Shown one piece after another: positions 44,018 to 53,103 of a stretch of 64,000 nt of DNA; position 1 is the stretch's first letter; every line of letters begins with the position of its first letter. The notes below the pieces were generated by a model. That model saw only the letters and a list, made by a program, of their open reading frames with translations, made no database searches and was not told the origin of the DNA. A program made the translations under genes and the position numbers. The stretch lies in the NCBI GenBank assembly GCA_938036345.1, contig CALHPJ010000005.1:1-64000 (forward strand), written 5' to 3'. This DNA is from an uncultured Thermofilaceae archaeon. Lineage in GTDB: Archaea; Thermoproteota; Thermoprotei; Thermofilales; Thermofilaceae.

Positions 44018-45445
44018 GTGCCAAAGCCCGTCTTCAAGGTCCTGTCGAGCGGGGAGGCTGAGCAGGTACACGCGGCCGCGCTCCGCCTCCTATCTGAAAC
44101 AGGGGTTTACTTCGAGGATAAATCTGTTGAAAGGATCCTGCTAGAAGCTGGGTGCGAAGTCAAGGGGGGAAGGGTACTGGTGCACGAGGAGCTCGTTAAG
44201 GAGGCGCTTTCAAAAACTCCGGGGAGCTTCCCTCTCTACGACAGGGAGGGGCGCCTAGTCGCGACGCTGGGTGAAGGAGCGAGAGTGTTTAACCCTGGGT
44301 CTGCAGCGGTGAGGATCCTCGACTACCGTTCAACCGAACCCAGGATACCTACCCTCGGCGACCTGAGGGATTTCGTCAAGCTGGCGGACGCGCTCGAGTA
44401 CATCAGGGGGCAGAGCACAGCCCTCGTACCGAGCGACGTCCCAGTTGAGGTGAGCGACGCGGTGCGGCTTTACGTGGTTCTAAAGTACTCTTCAAAGCCA
44501 GTAGTAACCGGCGCTTTCACGATCGAAAACCTGCCCCTAATGGTGGAGATGCTGGCCGCCGTCCGCGCGGACTATCGCGAAAGGCCCTTCGCCATATTCG
44601 ACGCGTGCCCCTCGCCTCCCCTATCCTGGAGCGCTATCACCTCCAGGAACCTAGTCGACCTGGCTCGGTTGGGTGTACCGGCTGAAGTGGTAGCCATGCC
44701 AGGGCTCGGAGCCAACGCCCCAGCCACCGTGTACGGGGCCCTCGTGCAGCACCACGCAGAGGTCCTGAGCGCGGTTGTTGTGGTCCAGTTGGCGTCGGCC
44801 GGGGCTAAGGTAATTTACGGGGGTTCCCCCACAGTGATACACCCGCGCTCTGGAACCCCGATGATCACCGCCCCGGAGGCGGTGCTGGTAAGCCTATCTT
44901 ACATGGATATGGCCAAGTACGTGCACCTGCCTTGCCACACGTACATGGGGCTTGCCGACGCTAAGGTGCCCAACTACCAAGCCGGAGCCGAGGCTGCCTA
45001 CACCGCGGTGCTTGCCGCGCTCGCGGGCTTCGACGTCGTATCGGGCCCCGGAATGCTCGGCTACGAGAGCGTTCAGTCGATGGAGAAGCTCGTACTGGAT
45101 AACGAGGTGTGCGGGATTGCTTTACGCTTAACCAAAGGCTTCTCCGCTTCGCCCGGGGATGTGGACTTGATTAGGGAGGTTGTACTGGCAAGGCGGGGCA
45201 ACTTCATGGCGCACAGGAGCACGCCGGCCGCCATCAGGAGGGAAATCCACATTCCGAGGGTGTGGGATACGGAGCCTATAACCGAAAAGGGGGCTAGGGA
45301 CCTACTGGAGTGGGCTCACAGCGAGGTTGAAAGAATACTCAGGGAGCACGAGCCGCCAGTCCTTGAAGGGGATAAACTGAGGGATCTCGATAAAGTTCTA
45401 GGTAAACTTTGGAGCAGAGTGGGCGGCAGACCCCCGCAGGTATAG
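44018..45445 (+). CDS. MttB-superfamily (trimethylamine/betaine) methyltransferase
   Basis: A 475-residue protein with the MttB TIM-barrel: an N-terminal helical part (HAAALRLLSETGVYFEDKSVERILLEAGCEV) and core segments such as TALVPSDVP, TYMGLADAKVPNYQAGAEA and MAHRSTPAAIRRE. There is no in-frame amber codon, so it is a non-pyrrolysine member, likely using glycine betaine or another quaternary amine, with a corrinoid protein as acceptor. No corrinoid protein gene is nearby. The GTG start is set by the TATA spacing. Confidence 0.85.
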   Translation: MPKPVFKVLSSGEAEQVHAAALRLLSETGVYFEDKSVERILLEAGCEVKGGRVLVHEELVKEALSKTPGSFPLYDREGRLVATLGEGARVFNPGSAAVRILDYRSTEPRIPTLGDLRDFVKLADALEYIRGQSTALVPSDVPVEVSDAVRLYVVLKYSSKPVVTGAFTIENLPLMVEMLAAVRADYRERPFAIFDACPSPPLSWSAITSRNLVDLARLGVPAEVVAMPGLGANAPATVYGALVQHHAEVLSAVVVVQLASAGAKVIYGGSPTVIHPRSGTPMITAPEAVLVSLSYMDMAKYVHLPCHTYMGLADAKVPNYQAGAEAAYTAVLAALAGFDVVSGPGMLGYESVQSMEKLVLDNEVCGIALRLTKGFSASPGDVDLIREVVLARRGNFMAHRSTPAAIRREIHIPRVWDTEPITEKGARDLLEWAHSEVERILREHEPPVLEGDKLRDLDKVLGKLWSRVGGRPPQV

Positions 45446-45614
45446 AGCTGGTGAGCCTGTACACCCCTTTTAGCAACTCCGTGCTTCGGGCGCTTGGCCC
45501 CGCTACCGGATAGAGGAGCTTGGCGAACCCAGTTGCGCAAGCTTGATAAAGCAGCGGAGGGTTAGCTGGCCGTTTAAGCGGCATCCTAAAATACCAGATC
45601 GGTAAAGTAACCGG

Positions 45615-46946
45615 ATGCCAGTCGAGTTCGAGCCGTACCCCGAGTTCGTGAAACTAGGGTACCAGCCCGACCCGCAAACCGACGTGATAGTCTCCTTCCG
45701 GCTAACACCCGCCGAGGGGTTCACCGCAGAGGACGCCGCAGGCGGAGTGGCTGCAGAGAGTAGTACGGGCACGTGGACCACCCTCTACACGTGGTACGAT
45801 ACCGCTCGCTTGAACAAGCTGATGGGGAAAGCGTACTTCATCCAATCGCTCGGGGACGGCAGTTACGCCCTTAGAGTCGCGTACCCCCTCGAGCTTTTCG
45901 AAGAGGGCAACATGCCGGCCTTCCTCGCCTCCGTGGCAGGCAACGTGTTCGGGATGAGGAGGGTTAAGGGTTTGAGGGTTGATGACGTATACCTGCCCAA
46001 AGCGTTTCTCGAGCACTTTAAAGGGCCCCACAGGGGCTTGCAGGGGGTTCGGGAGATAATGGGCGTAAAGGACAGGCCGCTAGTGGGCACGGTACCGAAG
46101 CCGAAGGTGGGCTACTCACCCGATGAGGTTGAAAAGCTAGCGTACGACTTGCTAACGGGGGGCCTCGACTACGTTAAGGACGACGAGAACTTGGCTGGAC
46201 CCGGGTACTGCCGATTCGAGGAGCGCGCCCGCGCGATAATGAGAGCCATAGACAGGGCGGAAAAGGAAACCGGTGAAAGGAAGGTGTGGTTTGCCAACAT
46301 TACGGCGGACGTCAGGGAGATGGAGCGCAGGTTGAAGCTGGTGGCCGACTACGGTAACCCGTACGTAATGGTCGACGTGGTGATAACCGGTTGGTCCGCG
46401 CTCACCTTTGTGCGGGACCTGGCTGAGGAGTACGGCTTGGCTATACACGCCCACAGGGCTATGCACGCGGCTTTCACCAGGAACCAGTACCACGGGATCT
46501 CGATGTTCGTGCTCGCTAAGCTGTTTCGGGTAATCGGCGTCGACCAGCTGCACGTGGGGACGCCTGAGGTGGGTAAACTCGAGGCGAGAACAATCGACGT
46601 GATCAGGAACACTCGCGTGCTGAGGGAGCCCGTGTACAGGCCGGAGCCGGACGACGTACTCCACTTAGAGCAGCCCTTCTACCACTTGAAGCCCGCGATC
46701 CCTGTAGCTTCGGGTGGACTGCACCCGGGCACACTGCCCGAGGTGATGCGAGTCATGGGATCCGATATAGTGATCCAAGTCGGCGGCGGGGTTGTGGGAC
46801 ACCCGGACGGCCCGAAGGCCGGAGCTATGGCTGTTAGGCAGGCCATAGACGCCGCAATGCAGAAGATACCCTTGGACGAGTACGCTAAGAGCCATAAGGA
46901 GCTGGCAAGAGCCCTCGAGAAATGGGGGTACGTTAAGCCGATCTGA
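45615..46946 (+). CDS. rbcL: Form III RuBisCO large subunit
   Basis: A 443-residue archaeal RuBisCO. Catalytic motifs are intact: ESSTGTWT near the N-terminus, GTVPKPKVG (Lys175 equivalent), GGLDYVKDDEN with the carbamylated lysine and metal-binding D-E, HAHRAMHAAFTR, the loop 6 lysine in GKLEA, SGGLHPG and GGGVVGHPDG. Form III enzymes fix CO2 in the AMP/nucleoside salvage pathway, converting ribulose-1,5-bisphosphate to 3-phosphoglycerate. No AMP phosphorylase or ribose-bisphosphate isomerase gene is in the window. ATG start; TATA CTAAAATACC about 25 bases ahead; single-gene unit. Confidence 0.95.
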   Translation: MPVEFEPYPEFVKLGYQPDPQTDVIVSFRLTPAEGFTAEDAAGGVAAESSTGTWTTLYTWYDTARLNKLMGKAYFIQSLGDGSYALRVAYPLELFEEGNMPAFLASVAGNVFGMRRVKGLRVDDVYLPKAFLEHFKGPHRGLQGVREIMGVKDRPLVGTVPKPKVGYSPDEVEKLAYDLLTGGLDYVKDDENLAGPGYCRFEERARAIMRAIDRAEKETGERKVWFANITADVREMERRLKLVADYGNPYVMVDVVITGWSALTFVRDLAEEYGLAIHAHRAMHAAFTRNQYHGISMFVLAKLFRVIGVDQLHVGTPEVGKLEARTIDVIRNTRVLREPVYRPEPDDVLHLEQPFYHLKPAIPVASGGLHPGTLPEVMRVMGSDIVIQVGGGVVGHPDGPKAGAMAVRQAIDAAMQKIPLDEYAKSHKELARALEKWGYVKPI

Positions 46947-46950
46947 GCGG

Positions 46951-47799
46951 CTAGTAGAAATCGGTCAACCTGGTAGGAGTATCTTTCTTTTCTCCCTTCT
47001 CCGGGAACGCGGGCTCGCATACGACGCCGAGCTCATTGCATATTTCCTCGACCCTGCCTCTAACGAGCTTCCGCCACGAGGGCGGTGCGTTGATGCACTC
47101 AGGGTACCTTGCCGTAAGGGGGGACATCCGCTTTTCCATGCCTGGCTTAAACCTAAAGTAGTCGTAGATAAGCTTGGACCCCGTCTCAAGCGCAACCTCG
47201 GCTACCCGCCTTATGTTGAACTCGGAGTCATTAACGCCCCTGATTATCGGGCCGAGGAAAACCCAGGTTTCAATCCTGTTCTCCGAGAGGATCTTCAGAG
47301 CCTTCACTCTTTCGAGGGGTGGCGGCGCTCCCGGCTCGATCAGCTTCGCTAAGCTTTGATCGAGTGTCGTAACCGTCAGCCCGGCGTCCACCAGGTGCCT
47401 GCTCCGGGACAGTAGATCCAAGTCCCTGAGCACCAACGGGGACTTTGTCTGGATGCTAACCCTGAACCCCCCTTTGAGGAGGATTTCGAGCCCCCTCCGC
47501 GTCAGCCCCTCGCTAGCCTCAATCGGTTGATACGGGTCGGTGATCGTCGAAACCCCTACAACTCCCCGCTTGCAGCGCTTAACGTCCCTTGAAAGGGCTT
47601 CCAGAACGTTGCTTTTCACATAAACTACGCGTCCCCAGTTCTCCGAAACCTCGCGGAAGGGCGTGTAGTAGCGAGCGTAGCAGTACAGGCAGTTGTGGGA
47701 GCAACCGGCATACGGGTTATAGGCGTAGTCCAGGTCGTAGAGTCCGGATTTGGTGAGAGCGCCCCTAACTCTAACCCGCTTAACCTCTACCTCAGCCAC
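46951..47799 (-). CDS. Radical SAM protein (SPL-like family)
   Basis: A 282-residue radical SAM enzyme with CSHNCLYC (C-x3-C-x2-C, residues 33-40) in the context NPYAGCSHNCLYCYARYY, typical of the family related to spore photoproduct lyase and Rv2578c-like proteins. The barrel continues to about residue 225. It overlaps the NreA gene by 13 bases, so the two are translated together, which hints at a DNA lesion repair role. Its substrate is unknown. The gene converges with RuBisCO with only 4 bases between stops. Confidence 0.85.
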   Translation of the reverse strand: MAEVEVKRVRVRGALTKSGLYDLDYAYNPYAGCSHNCLYCYARYYTPFREVSENWGRVVYVKSNVLEALSRDVKRCKRGVVGVSTITDPYQPIEASEGLTRRGLEILLKGGFRVSIQTKSPLVLRDLDLLSRSRHLVDAGLTVTTLDQSLAKLIEPGAPPPLERVKALKILSENRIETWVFLGPIIRGVNDSEFNIRRVAEVALETGSKLIYDYFRFKPGMEKRMSPLTARYPECINAPPSWRKLVRGRVEEICNELGVVCEPAFPEKGEKKDTPTRLTDFY

Positions 47800-49007
47800 A
47801 GCTCCAGCCTCTCCTGCTGCACAAGCGCTTTCAACAAAGCGGATTTACTCAACCACACGCTGAGAGGGAGGCGCGTGGACCTCCCCAGCCTCTGAAGCAC
47901 TTCACTCAGCGTGTCGTAGCGCTCCGGCACCCCCTTGAAGAGCTCGCGCACGTTCTCCCTTACGAACCAGACGCCGATTGGTAGGAAAAAGCCCTCGTAT
48001 ATCTCCCTGATCAGTATAACCGTACCCTGAACCCCCTCCCTCAACATGTACTCCGCGGCCGCCAGGCGGGCAGCGTAGTAGCAGCCACCGAGCGAAGCAT
48101 AGGTTTTCCGGCCGTGGTAGCCTTCCCAATCCCCCTCAACTTCAACGGTCTTACCCGGGTTCCACGTGGTGTAGGGGAACCAGGCTTCTATCCACTCGTA
48201 GCTCCAAGCTCCGGGTGCGATTATCGCTACGAACGTGTTGTCCAAGTACTTTCTCTCGAAAAACAGGTAGCTGTCAACGCACTTCAACCCCCTTACCGCA
48301 TCGATCAAGCTTCTGGATACCGCGTCATCGACAGCGGTTATCGACCAGCGAGTCGGCACAAGTTTCCGGCGATGGCCCGCGCCAAGGGCCCCCACGGATA
48401 AGGCTCTCTGTATCGCGGAGACCGGTACTCCGCTGTTGTACAGGTTAAGTATGGCGTCCTCCGCCCTGAGATCCGAGTCGTAGTATGCTTTCTCGAGGGG
48501 GTGCGGGGGCTTGGGGTCCTCGAGAAGCCTCAGCCCCTCCACCGGGCCGGATGGGCCCATAGGTGGGGCAAACAAGTCCAGCTTCGCCCTAGGCTTCGGG
48601 GGCTTGGCGAACCTGAGCTCAACCTCAACGGGCTTTGACGAGATCGCCAGAAGTTGGAGGTCTTCAATACCCCGCGGCTCCCGCACGTTAACCTCCACTA
48701 CGCCGCGGATAAGGCTTAGCCTCATGTTAAGGATCTCGCTTAAACCTAAGCTTAACCACTTCTCCGGCTCATCGTACACCCTGGTATCGCCCACGAAAGG
48801 GGGGACGGCGGGGGATACGCGGACTTTGGGGTAACCGACCCTTCCAACGAATACCGAAGGGGGTGAGGAACCGTCTACGAGAGCCCCCTTCGGGACTTTT
48901 ACTCTCTCCACTGCGCTCCAGAGAGCGTAAACTGGGCACACGCTTTTACCGCAGAGGCCTTTTGCGCCCCTGCACAGCAGGCAGAGCGCGGCAGCTCGCT
49001 CGGACAT
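47787..49007 (-). CDS. nreA: NreA-family archaeal DNA repair protein
   Basis: A 406-residue Nre family protein. The N-terminal C4 zinc finger is CLLCRGAKGLCGKSVC (residues 9-24), and the family core is marked by KLVPTRWSITAVDDAVSRSL. The extreme C-terminus, QERLELWLR, fits a PCNA-interacting (PIP) motif Q-x-x-L-x-x-W-L, as reported for NreA. It acts in DNA damage tolerance with PCNA. ATG start two bases from the predicted transcript start. A perfect 8-bp inverted repeat lies between the TATA box and start. Confidence 0.87.
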   Translation of the reverse strand: MSERAAALCLLCRGAKGLCGKSVCPVYALWSAVERVKVPKGALVDGSSPPSVFVGRVGYPKVRVSPAVPPFVGDTRVYDEPEKWLSLGLSEILNMRLSLIRGVVEVNVREPRGIEDLQLLAISSKPVEVELRFAKPPKPRAKLDLFAPPMGPSGPVEGLRLLEDPKPPHPLEKAYYDSDLRAEDAILNLYNSGVPVSAIQRALSVGALGAGHRRKLVPTRWSITAVDDAVSRSLIDAVRGLKCVDSYLFFERKYLDNTFVAIIAPGAWSYEWIEAWFPYTTWNPGKTVEVEGDWEGYHGRKTYASLGGCYYAARLAAAEYMLREGVQGTVILIREIYEGFFLPIGVWFVRENVRELFKGVPERYDTLSEVLQRLGRSTRLPLSVWLSKSALLKALVQQERLELWLR

Positions 49008-49011
49008 CCTT

Positions 49012-49032
49012 GCGCAGAGATTCCCTCTGCGC
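49012..49032. promoter_or_regulatory. Inverted repeat between TATA box and start of nreA (candidate operator)
   Basis: GCGCAGAG and CTCTGCGC form perfect 8-bp arms around a 5-base spacer (ATTCC). The repeat overlaps the TATA box (GGTTAAAAGC, 49031-49040) and ends just ahead of the predicted start site, so a bound repressor would block initiation. Its geometry (8-5-8) is the same as the repeat at 4968-4988, but the sequence differs. Confidence 0.45.
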
Positions 49033-49147
49033 TTTTAACCGTAGCGCTTCGGAAAAACGTGGAGGCCCGCGCTCGAGTGCCGCGCACAGTGTGCCAGTTT
49101 TCTAAATTTTAGATACGCGATAAACCTATGTACCCCTAACTTCAGCT

Positions 49148-49240
49148 CTCATGGGGGCCGTTGGGCTGCTAAAGGCTCGTGGCTCACCCAAAGGGTAGGT
49201 CTCTGGGGGGCCCAGCCTTGCCCGGCGGCCCCCGGCAGAC
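49148..49240 (+). ncRNA. Candidate structured non-coding RNA
   Basis: A GC-rich stretch after an AT-rich leader. GGGGGCCG (49153-49160) pairs with CGGCCCCC (49226-49233); inside it TGGGC (49162-49166) pairs with GCCCA (49210-49214), and an apical hairpin forms from GGCT-C-ACCC (49181-49189) with GGGT-A-GGTC (49193-49201) around an AAA loop. A TATA-like GATAAACC at 49119-49126 would place the start near 49148. ACA follows the closing stem by five bases, which only loosely recalls H/ACA RNAs. It is not a tRNA, SRP RNA or RNase P RNA by motif. Confidence 0.35.
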
Positions 49241-49298
49241 ATTGAATCAGCTTGAAAAAACTCCTAGTATCGGAACAGAAAAAGGGAAATCGAGTTCC

Positions 49299-49820
49299 TT
49301 ATGCTTGAGGGGGCTTAATCCCCCTCTTCTCTACCGCTTTTACTAGGAGTACGGCGATTGCCGCGCCTATGAAGCCCCCAAGGGCGTGCAGAGCGGAGAA
49401 GTAAGGGAGTGAGACACCGGTCATGAAGAACGCGCCTATTATCAGGCCCGCTACCCACATAGATGCAACACCTGCGGCTATGACCAGCGCTGGCCCATAG
49501 GTCTGCGAGAAACATCTGCTGTAACCCAGCACCCATAGGAGCGCGTCGAGGACTGCGCTGGCTGCAGTGAAACCGAGGAAGTGCACAGCGCCGGGCCTAA
49601 GGATGAAGTTGAGAGCCGTGGCAAGAAGCCCCACCAAGGTCGCGGCACCTGGCTTTCTAACCCACCACGCCGCCAGTATCAACGATATACCGGCTAGGAG
49701 GTCGCACAGGATCGGTAGACGGGTCAGCTGCCAGAATATCGGCGCTAGCGTGGCGTTCACTACCGACCAGAACGCGGCGCTGATAGCTATCACGGCCGCA
49801 TCTGAGGTTTTGATCGCCAT
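49299..49820 (-). CDS. ECF-like integral membrane protein
   Basis: A 173-residue protein with about six hydrophobic segments. The pattern AISAAFWSVVNATLAPIFWQLTRLPILCDLLAG near the start and AGLIIGAFFMTG later resembles ECF transporter S components, as in thermophilic archaea, but the match is general. No EcfA or EcfT gene is nearby. ATG start; TATA ACTTAAAAGG near 49848 predicts a leaderless transcript. T-runs after its end (minus strand, around 49255 and 49280) could terminate it. Ligand unknown. Confidence 0.6.
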   Translation of the reverse strand: MAIKTSDAAVIAISAAFWSVVNATLAPIFWQLTRLPILCDLLAGISLILAAWWVRKPGAATLVGLLATALNFILRPGAVHFLGFTAASAVLDALLWVLGYSRCFSQTYGPALVIAAGVASMWVAGLIIGAFFMTGVSLPYFSALHALGGFIGAAIAVLLVKAVEKRGIKPPQA

Positions 49821-49886
49821 ACAATGCGCTAGGGAGAAAAATCCTTTTAAGTATTACTATTTTTTATAAAAATCATACGGCTGGAT

Positions 49887-52800
49887 TCAGCCGTGCAGCT
49901 CGACCACCGATATTGGGTGCACGTAGTACGGCTCAATGCTGACGGATTCTACATGCGCGTAGCTACTTACAACGTGCACCATGAGGGCCACCAGGTTGTC
50001 GCCGGGTTTGACGAGCGACTCCGGGATGTAGAAATCGGTCTGCGGACCCTCATTCACGAACCTCCCAAGGAACTGCCCATTAAAGTAGAGGAGCATTCTA
50101 ACGCCCCTGGCGTTGACCTTCAGCTTCAGCGGCGCGCTTACGTCCTGCCCCGGCTCCACCCTGAACCTGAAGCGTAGCCATACTATGCTGCCCTCGGAGT
50201 CCCTTGCCTCGAGCGGAAGGTCAGCGGCGCTCCACGCGCTCTCGTCGAGCCCCACCTTGTACCACCCCTCTGCTAAGCCCACCGTGCCGGGAGCTACCCT
50301 CCACTCGCCCTCCACCTTCACACTGTAAACCTTAAGCACAGGGTTGCCTCGGGGTAGCCACTCGGCCGCGATAGCTATTTCGTTCTCCCCCTCCTCCAGG
50401 TACTCCGTCAAATCCACAGGACCTAGGTAAACACCCAGGTAGTGCTTGTTCACGAATAGCAGCGCCCGCGTAGTGAACACCAGGATGTAGCGCCCTTCCT
50501 TTTCCTCGATCCGCAGCTTTTTGACGTACAACCCCCCTCCATCTATCGAATCCGCTCTTTCGGCCTTCTGCTCCAAGTTCGGGTCCCTCAGGAGGTTCTC
50601 AAGGGGTTCCGGCTTGTTTAAGAACTGCGTAAGGCTGAACTCCCTCCCGTAGGGGAGCGAAAAACCGACCCGCAGCCACCCCTTAAGCTCCTCCTCGCGG
50701 AGCTTGCCCAAGTAAACGCCTCCCACGATCCCGTTCGGGACGTAAACCTGCCCGTCGTTGGGATGCCCAATCGATTCGAGGATCACGCGTAGCTCGTTAG
50801 GGCCGGGCTTAAGCGCTCTTGAGGCATCTACCTCTATGCTGTGGTAAGCTGACGCTAGTGGTATGCCATTGAGTAGGACGGTGGCAAAGTCATTGAAGTA
50901 GCTTAAGTAAAGGCTGCGATCCCCCGATAACTCTTCGCTGACGTTGAACTTGATAGAGTATGTGGCGTAGCCGTTATCGAGGACGCCCGCAAACTCCAGC
51001 GGGGTTCCAGCTGCGATCGCCGTGCCTGCCCTGTACCCTTCCTCCCGCCTTGTTACCAAGCTTTTTCTCTCCGCCAACAACGGGCGGCGGCTCGGTACCT
51101 TAACTTCAAACATATACAGGTTTCCGTAAACTCGGAGCAGGGGTACTTCGCACCCGTCTACAATAAGGCTTTGCAGCGAGTGGGGGCTGTAGAGAAGGGC
51201 CGCGCCAGCGCTGCGCCCATCTAGCTCCAGCTCCAGCCGAAGCCTGCCCTCGGCTTTAGAAGCTGTGCCAACAAAGTACACGTTTGAGATTAGCAGGTAG
51301 GGTTCGCCGAACTCGTCTATTAACCATGTTCTCCCGGCCCTCTCCCTTGAGGTTGTGACAACTGTTAAGGTAAAGCCGCCTGAGCTGAAAACAGCCACAC
51401 CATCGGAGTCGCCGTGGGTGCAAGTCACTACGACGGCTTTCCCCCTCCCTTCGACGCTCACGCCGCTGGCGTACTCAACCGAAAGCTGGTCTTCAGCCTC
51501 TATTGCCAACCCTCCAGCCTCCCCTGGGTCGCCGTAAACGACGAGGACCGCGCTCGCGCCGTTGGCAAGTTTCAGCAAAGGTTCCGACGCTGTATAGGCC
51601 ACCTTGAAGGGCGTTCCCGGGATGGTGTAATTCAGTATCACAATTTTGGCGTTTCTCGCAGGGACGCGAATGGAGCCCGTATAGGGGTAAACCTCGCCGC
51701 GGTACTTTAACCGAGCGGAGCGGGGTTGGTCGCCGAGGTTCCTAAGCACCACTATAGCACCGCCCTCCTCGCTGACCCTCGGAAAAACATCTACACCGCT
51801 TTCCGAAACCTGCACCAGCCCCTCGGCCGGCTTTGTGGCAACCAGAAGGTCGTTAAACGTCCGGGTAAACATCGCTACGCGCTTCAACGCGTAGTACCTG
51901 TCGCGCAGGTAGCCCCACTCGCTGATCGCCGCCTCGTAGTCGTACGTGGTGGTAATGTATTTGCCAGTGTAGTACCCTGGATTAGTCCCACCGTGGAACA
52001 TATAGATGTTCACCGCGTTGATGCCGAGCCCAATCGATGTTTTCACGAGGGTTTCGGTCCAGGCAGCGGGAAAGCTCCCCCTGTTCGTGGGCAGTGGGGC
52101 ACCGAAGGTTGAAAACCAGCCTCCTTCAAGCTCCATATGCATCTTCGGCATCCCGGGTTGGGTTCGCACGTAGTTCCGCACTTTACTATCAAAGCCGGCG
52201 ATATCCCAAGGAGAGGGGTAATCGTCGATGGTGTTGATAACCGGCGTGCCTTCAACAGCCCAATCCTCGTTAGTTACGATGGGGAGATCCTGAGCATACT
52301 TCCTCGCTGCTTCGTACAGCTTCAGTATGTAGTTAACGTCGCCCCAAAAGTACTCGTTCTCCACCTGCACCATGATAACTGGTCCACCTCTCGCCACCGC
52401 ATATCTCTCAACGAGGGGGATGACTGTGCCGTACCAACCCTCTGCGTACGCCATGTACGTGGGATCTAAAGACCTTAAAACAGGGTTCTTCGTGTAGAGC
52501 CAGTTTGGATGCCCGCCGCTATCCCACTCAGAGCAAATGTAAGGCCCGGGCCTAGCGATAAAGTAGAGACCCAGGCTGGATGCTATCTGGATGTAGCTCT
52601 CCAAGTCCCTGCTGAAAGCGTTAGATTCGTAGAAAACGCCGGGGCCTTCCCCACCGAACAGCTTGAGCCCTTCCCTCGGTTCGTGCCAGTTCCATGCGAT
52701 GTAGCTGGCTACGGCATTTAAGCCAGCCCTCCTAGCTTTGAGAAGCCTGTCGTACCATTCTTCCCTGGGGACTCGGAAGTAGTGTATCTCCCCGCTAAAG

Positions 52801-52979
52801 ATGAAGACCGGCTGGCCGTTAATCTCGAAGAAGCCAACCGGGGGAGTGTAGCTCGACGTCACAGGTCCGTACCACCTCTCTCTGAAGTGCTGGGGGATGA
52901 AGAAAAAGCCTAGCACGATAAGCGAAATTAGTGCCGCTTCCAGAAATCTACGCGACACCGGCACTTGTAGCAAATCCAC
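49887..52979 (-). CDS. Membrane-anchored GH35 beta-galactosidase
   Basis: A 1030-residue GH35 glycosidase. A basic N-terminus and one hydrophobic helix (about 13-29) should hold it on the outer face of the membrane. The catalytic TIM barrel (about 45-385) has the GH35 signatures GPYICSEW, VQVENEY with acid/base E209, and MELEGGWF with nucleophile E283. The long C-terminal part holds beta-sandwich domains typical of large GH35 enzymes. It would cut galactose from external glycans. GTG start; nearby GTG codons downstream at 52964 and 52958 are possible as well. Confidence 0.87.
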   Translation of the reverse strand: MDLLQVPVSRRFLEAALISLIVLGFFFIPQHFRERWYGPVTSSYTPPVGFFEINGQPVFIFSGEIHYFRVPREEWYDRLLKARRAGLNAVASYIAWNWHEPREGLKLFGGEGPGVFYESNAFSRDLESYIQIASSLGLYFIARPGPYICSEWDSGGHPNWLYTKNPVLRSLDPTYMAYAEGWYGTVIPLVERYAVARGGPVIMVQVENEYFWGDVNYILKLYEAARKYAQDLPIVTNEDWAVEGTPVINTIDDYPSPWDIAGFDSKVRNYVRTQPGMPKMHMELEGGWFSTFGAPLPTNRGSFPAAWTETLVKTSIGLGINAVNIYMFHGGTNPGYYTGKYITTTYDYEAAISEWGYLRDRYYALKRVAMFTRTFNDLLVATKPAEGLVQVSESGVDVFPRVSEEGGAIVVLRNLGDQPRSARLKYRGEVYPYTGSIRVPARNAKIVILNYTIPGTPFKVAYTASEPLLKLANGASAVLVVYGDPGEAGGLAIEAEDQLSVEYASGVSVEGRGKAVVVTCTHGDSDGVAVFSSGGFTLTVVTTSRERAGRTWLIDEFGEPYLLISNVYFVGTASKAEGRLRLELELDGRSAGAALLYSPHSLQSLIVDGCEVPLLRVYGNLYMFEVKVPSRRPLLAERKSLVTRREEGYRAGTAIAAGTPLEFAGVLDNGYATYSIKFNVSEELSGDRSLYLSYFNDFATVLLNGIPLASAYHSIEVDASRALKPGPNELRVILESIGHPNDGQVYVPNGIVGGVYLGKLREEELKGWLRVGFSLPYGREFSLTQFLNKPEPLENLLRDPNLEQKAERADSIDGGGLYVKKLRIEEKEGRYILVFTTRALLFVNKHYLGVYLGPVDLTEYLEEGENEIAIAAEWLPRGNPVLKVYSVKVEGEWRVAPGTVGLAEGWYKVGLDESAWSAADLPLEARDSEGSIVWLRFRFRVEPGQDVSAPLKLKVNARGVRMLLYFNGQFLGRFVNEGPQTDFYIPESLVKPGDNLVALMVHVVSSYAHVESVSIEPYYVHPISVVELHG

Positions 52980-53103
52980 TTTGCCATAGATAAGCGTGCT
53001 GCCTCCGTCAGCTATGCTGGGAGTGCGCTGCTCCGCGCGCGTTCGGACGGGGAAAAGTGTTTAGCGGTCCAGGAATAAAGTGACATCCTCGCATACCAGA
53101 AGC

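Noticed and set aside
36706-46946. A RuBisCO-phosphoglycolate phosphatase operon
   Set aside because: The two genes are 8 kb apart on opposite strands with unrelated genes between; any link is only metabolic speculation.
49153-49240. tRNA-like acceptor stem GGGGGCC/GGCCCCC, possibly an intron-bearing or permuted tRNA
   Set aside because: No T-loop GTTC-A/G-A or D-loop pattern is present, and no anticodon arm of the right size can be drawn.
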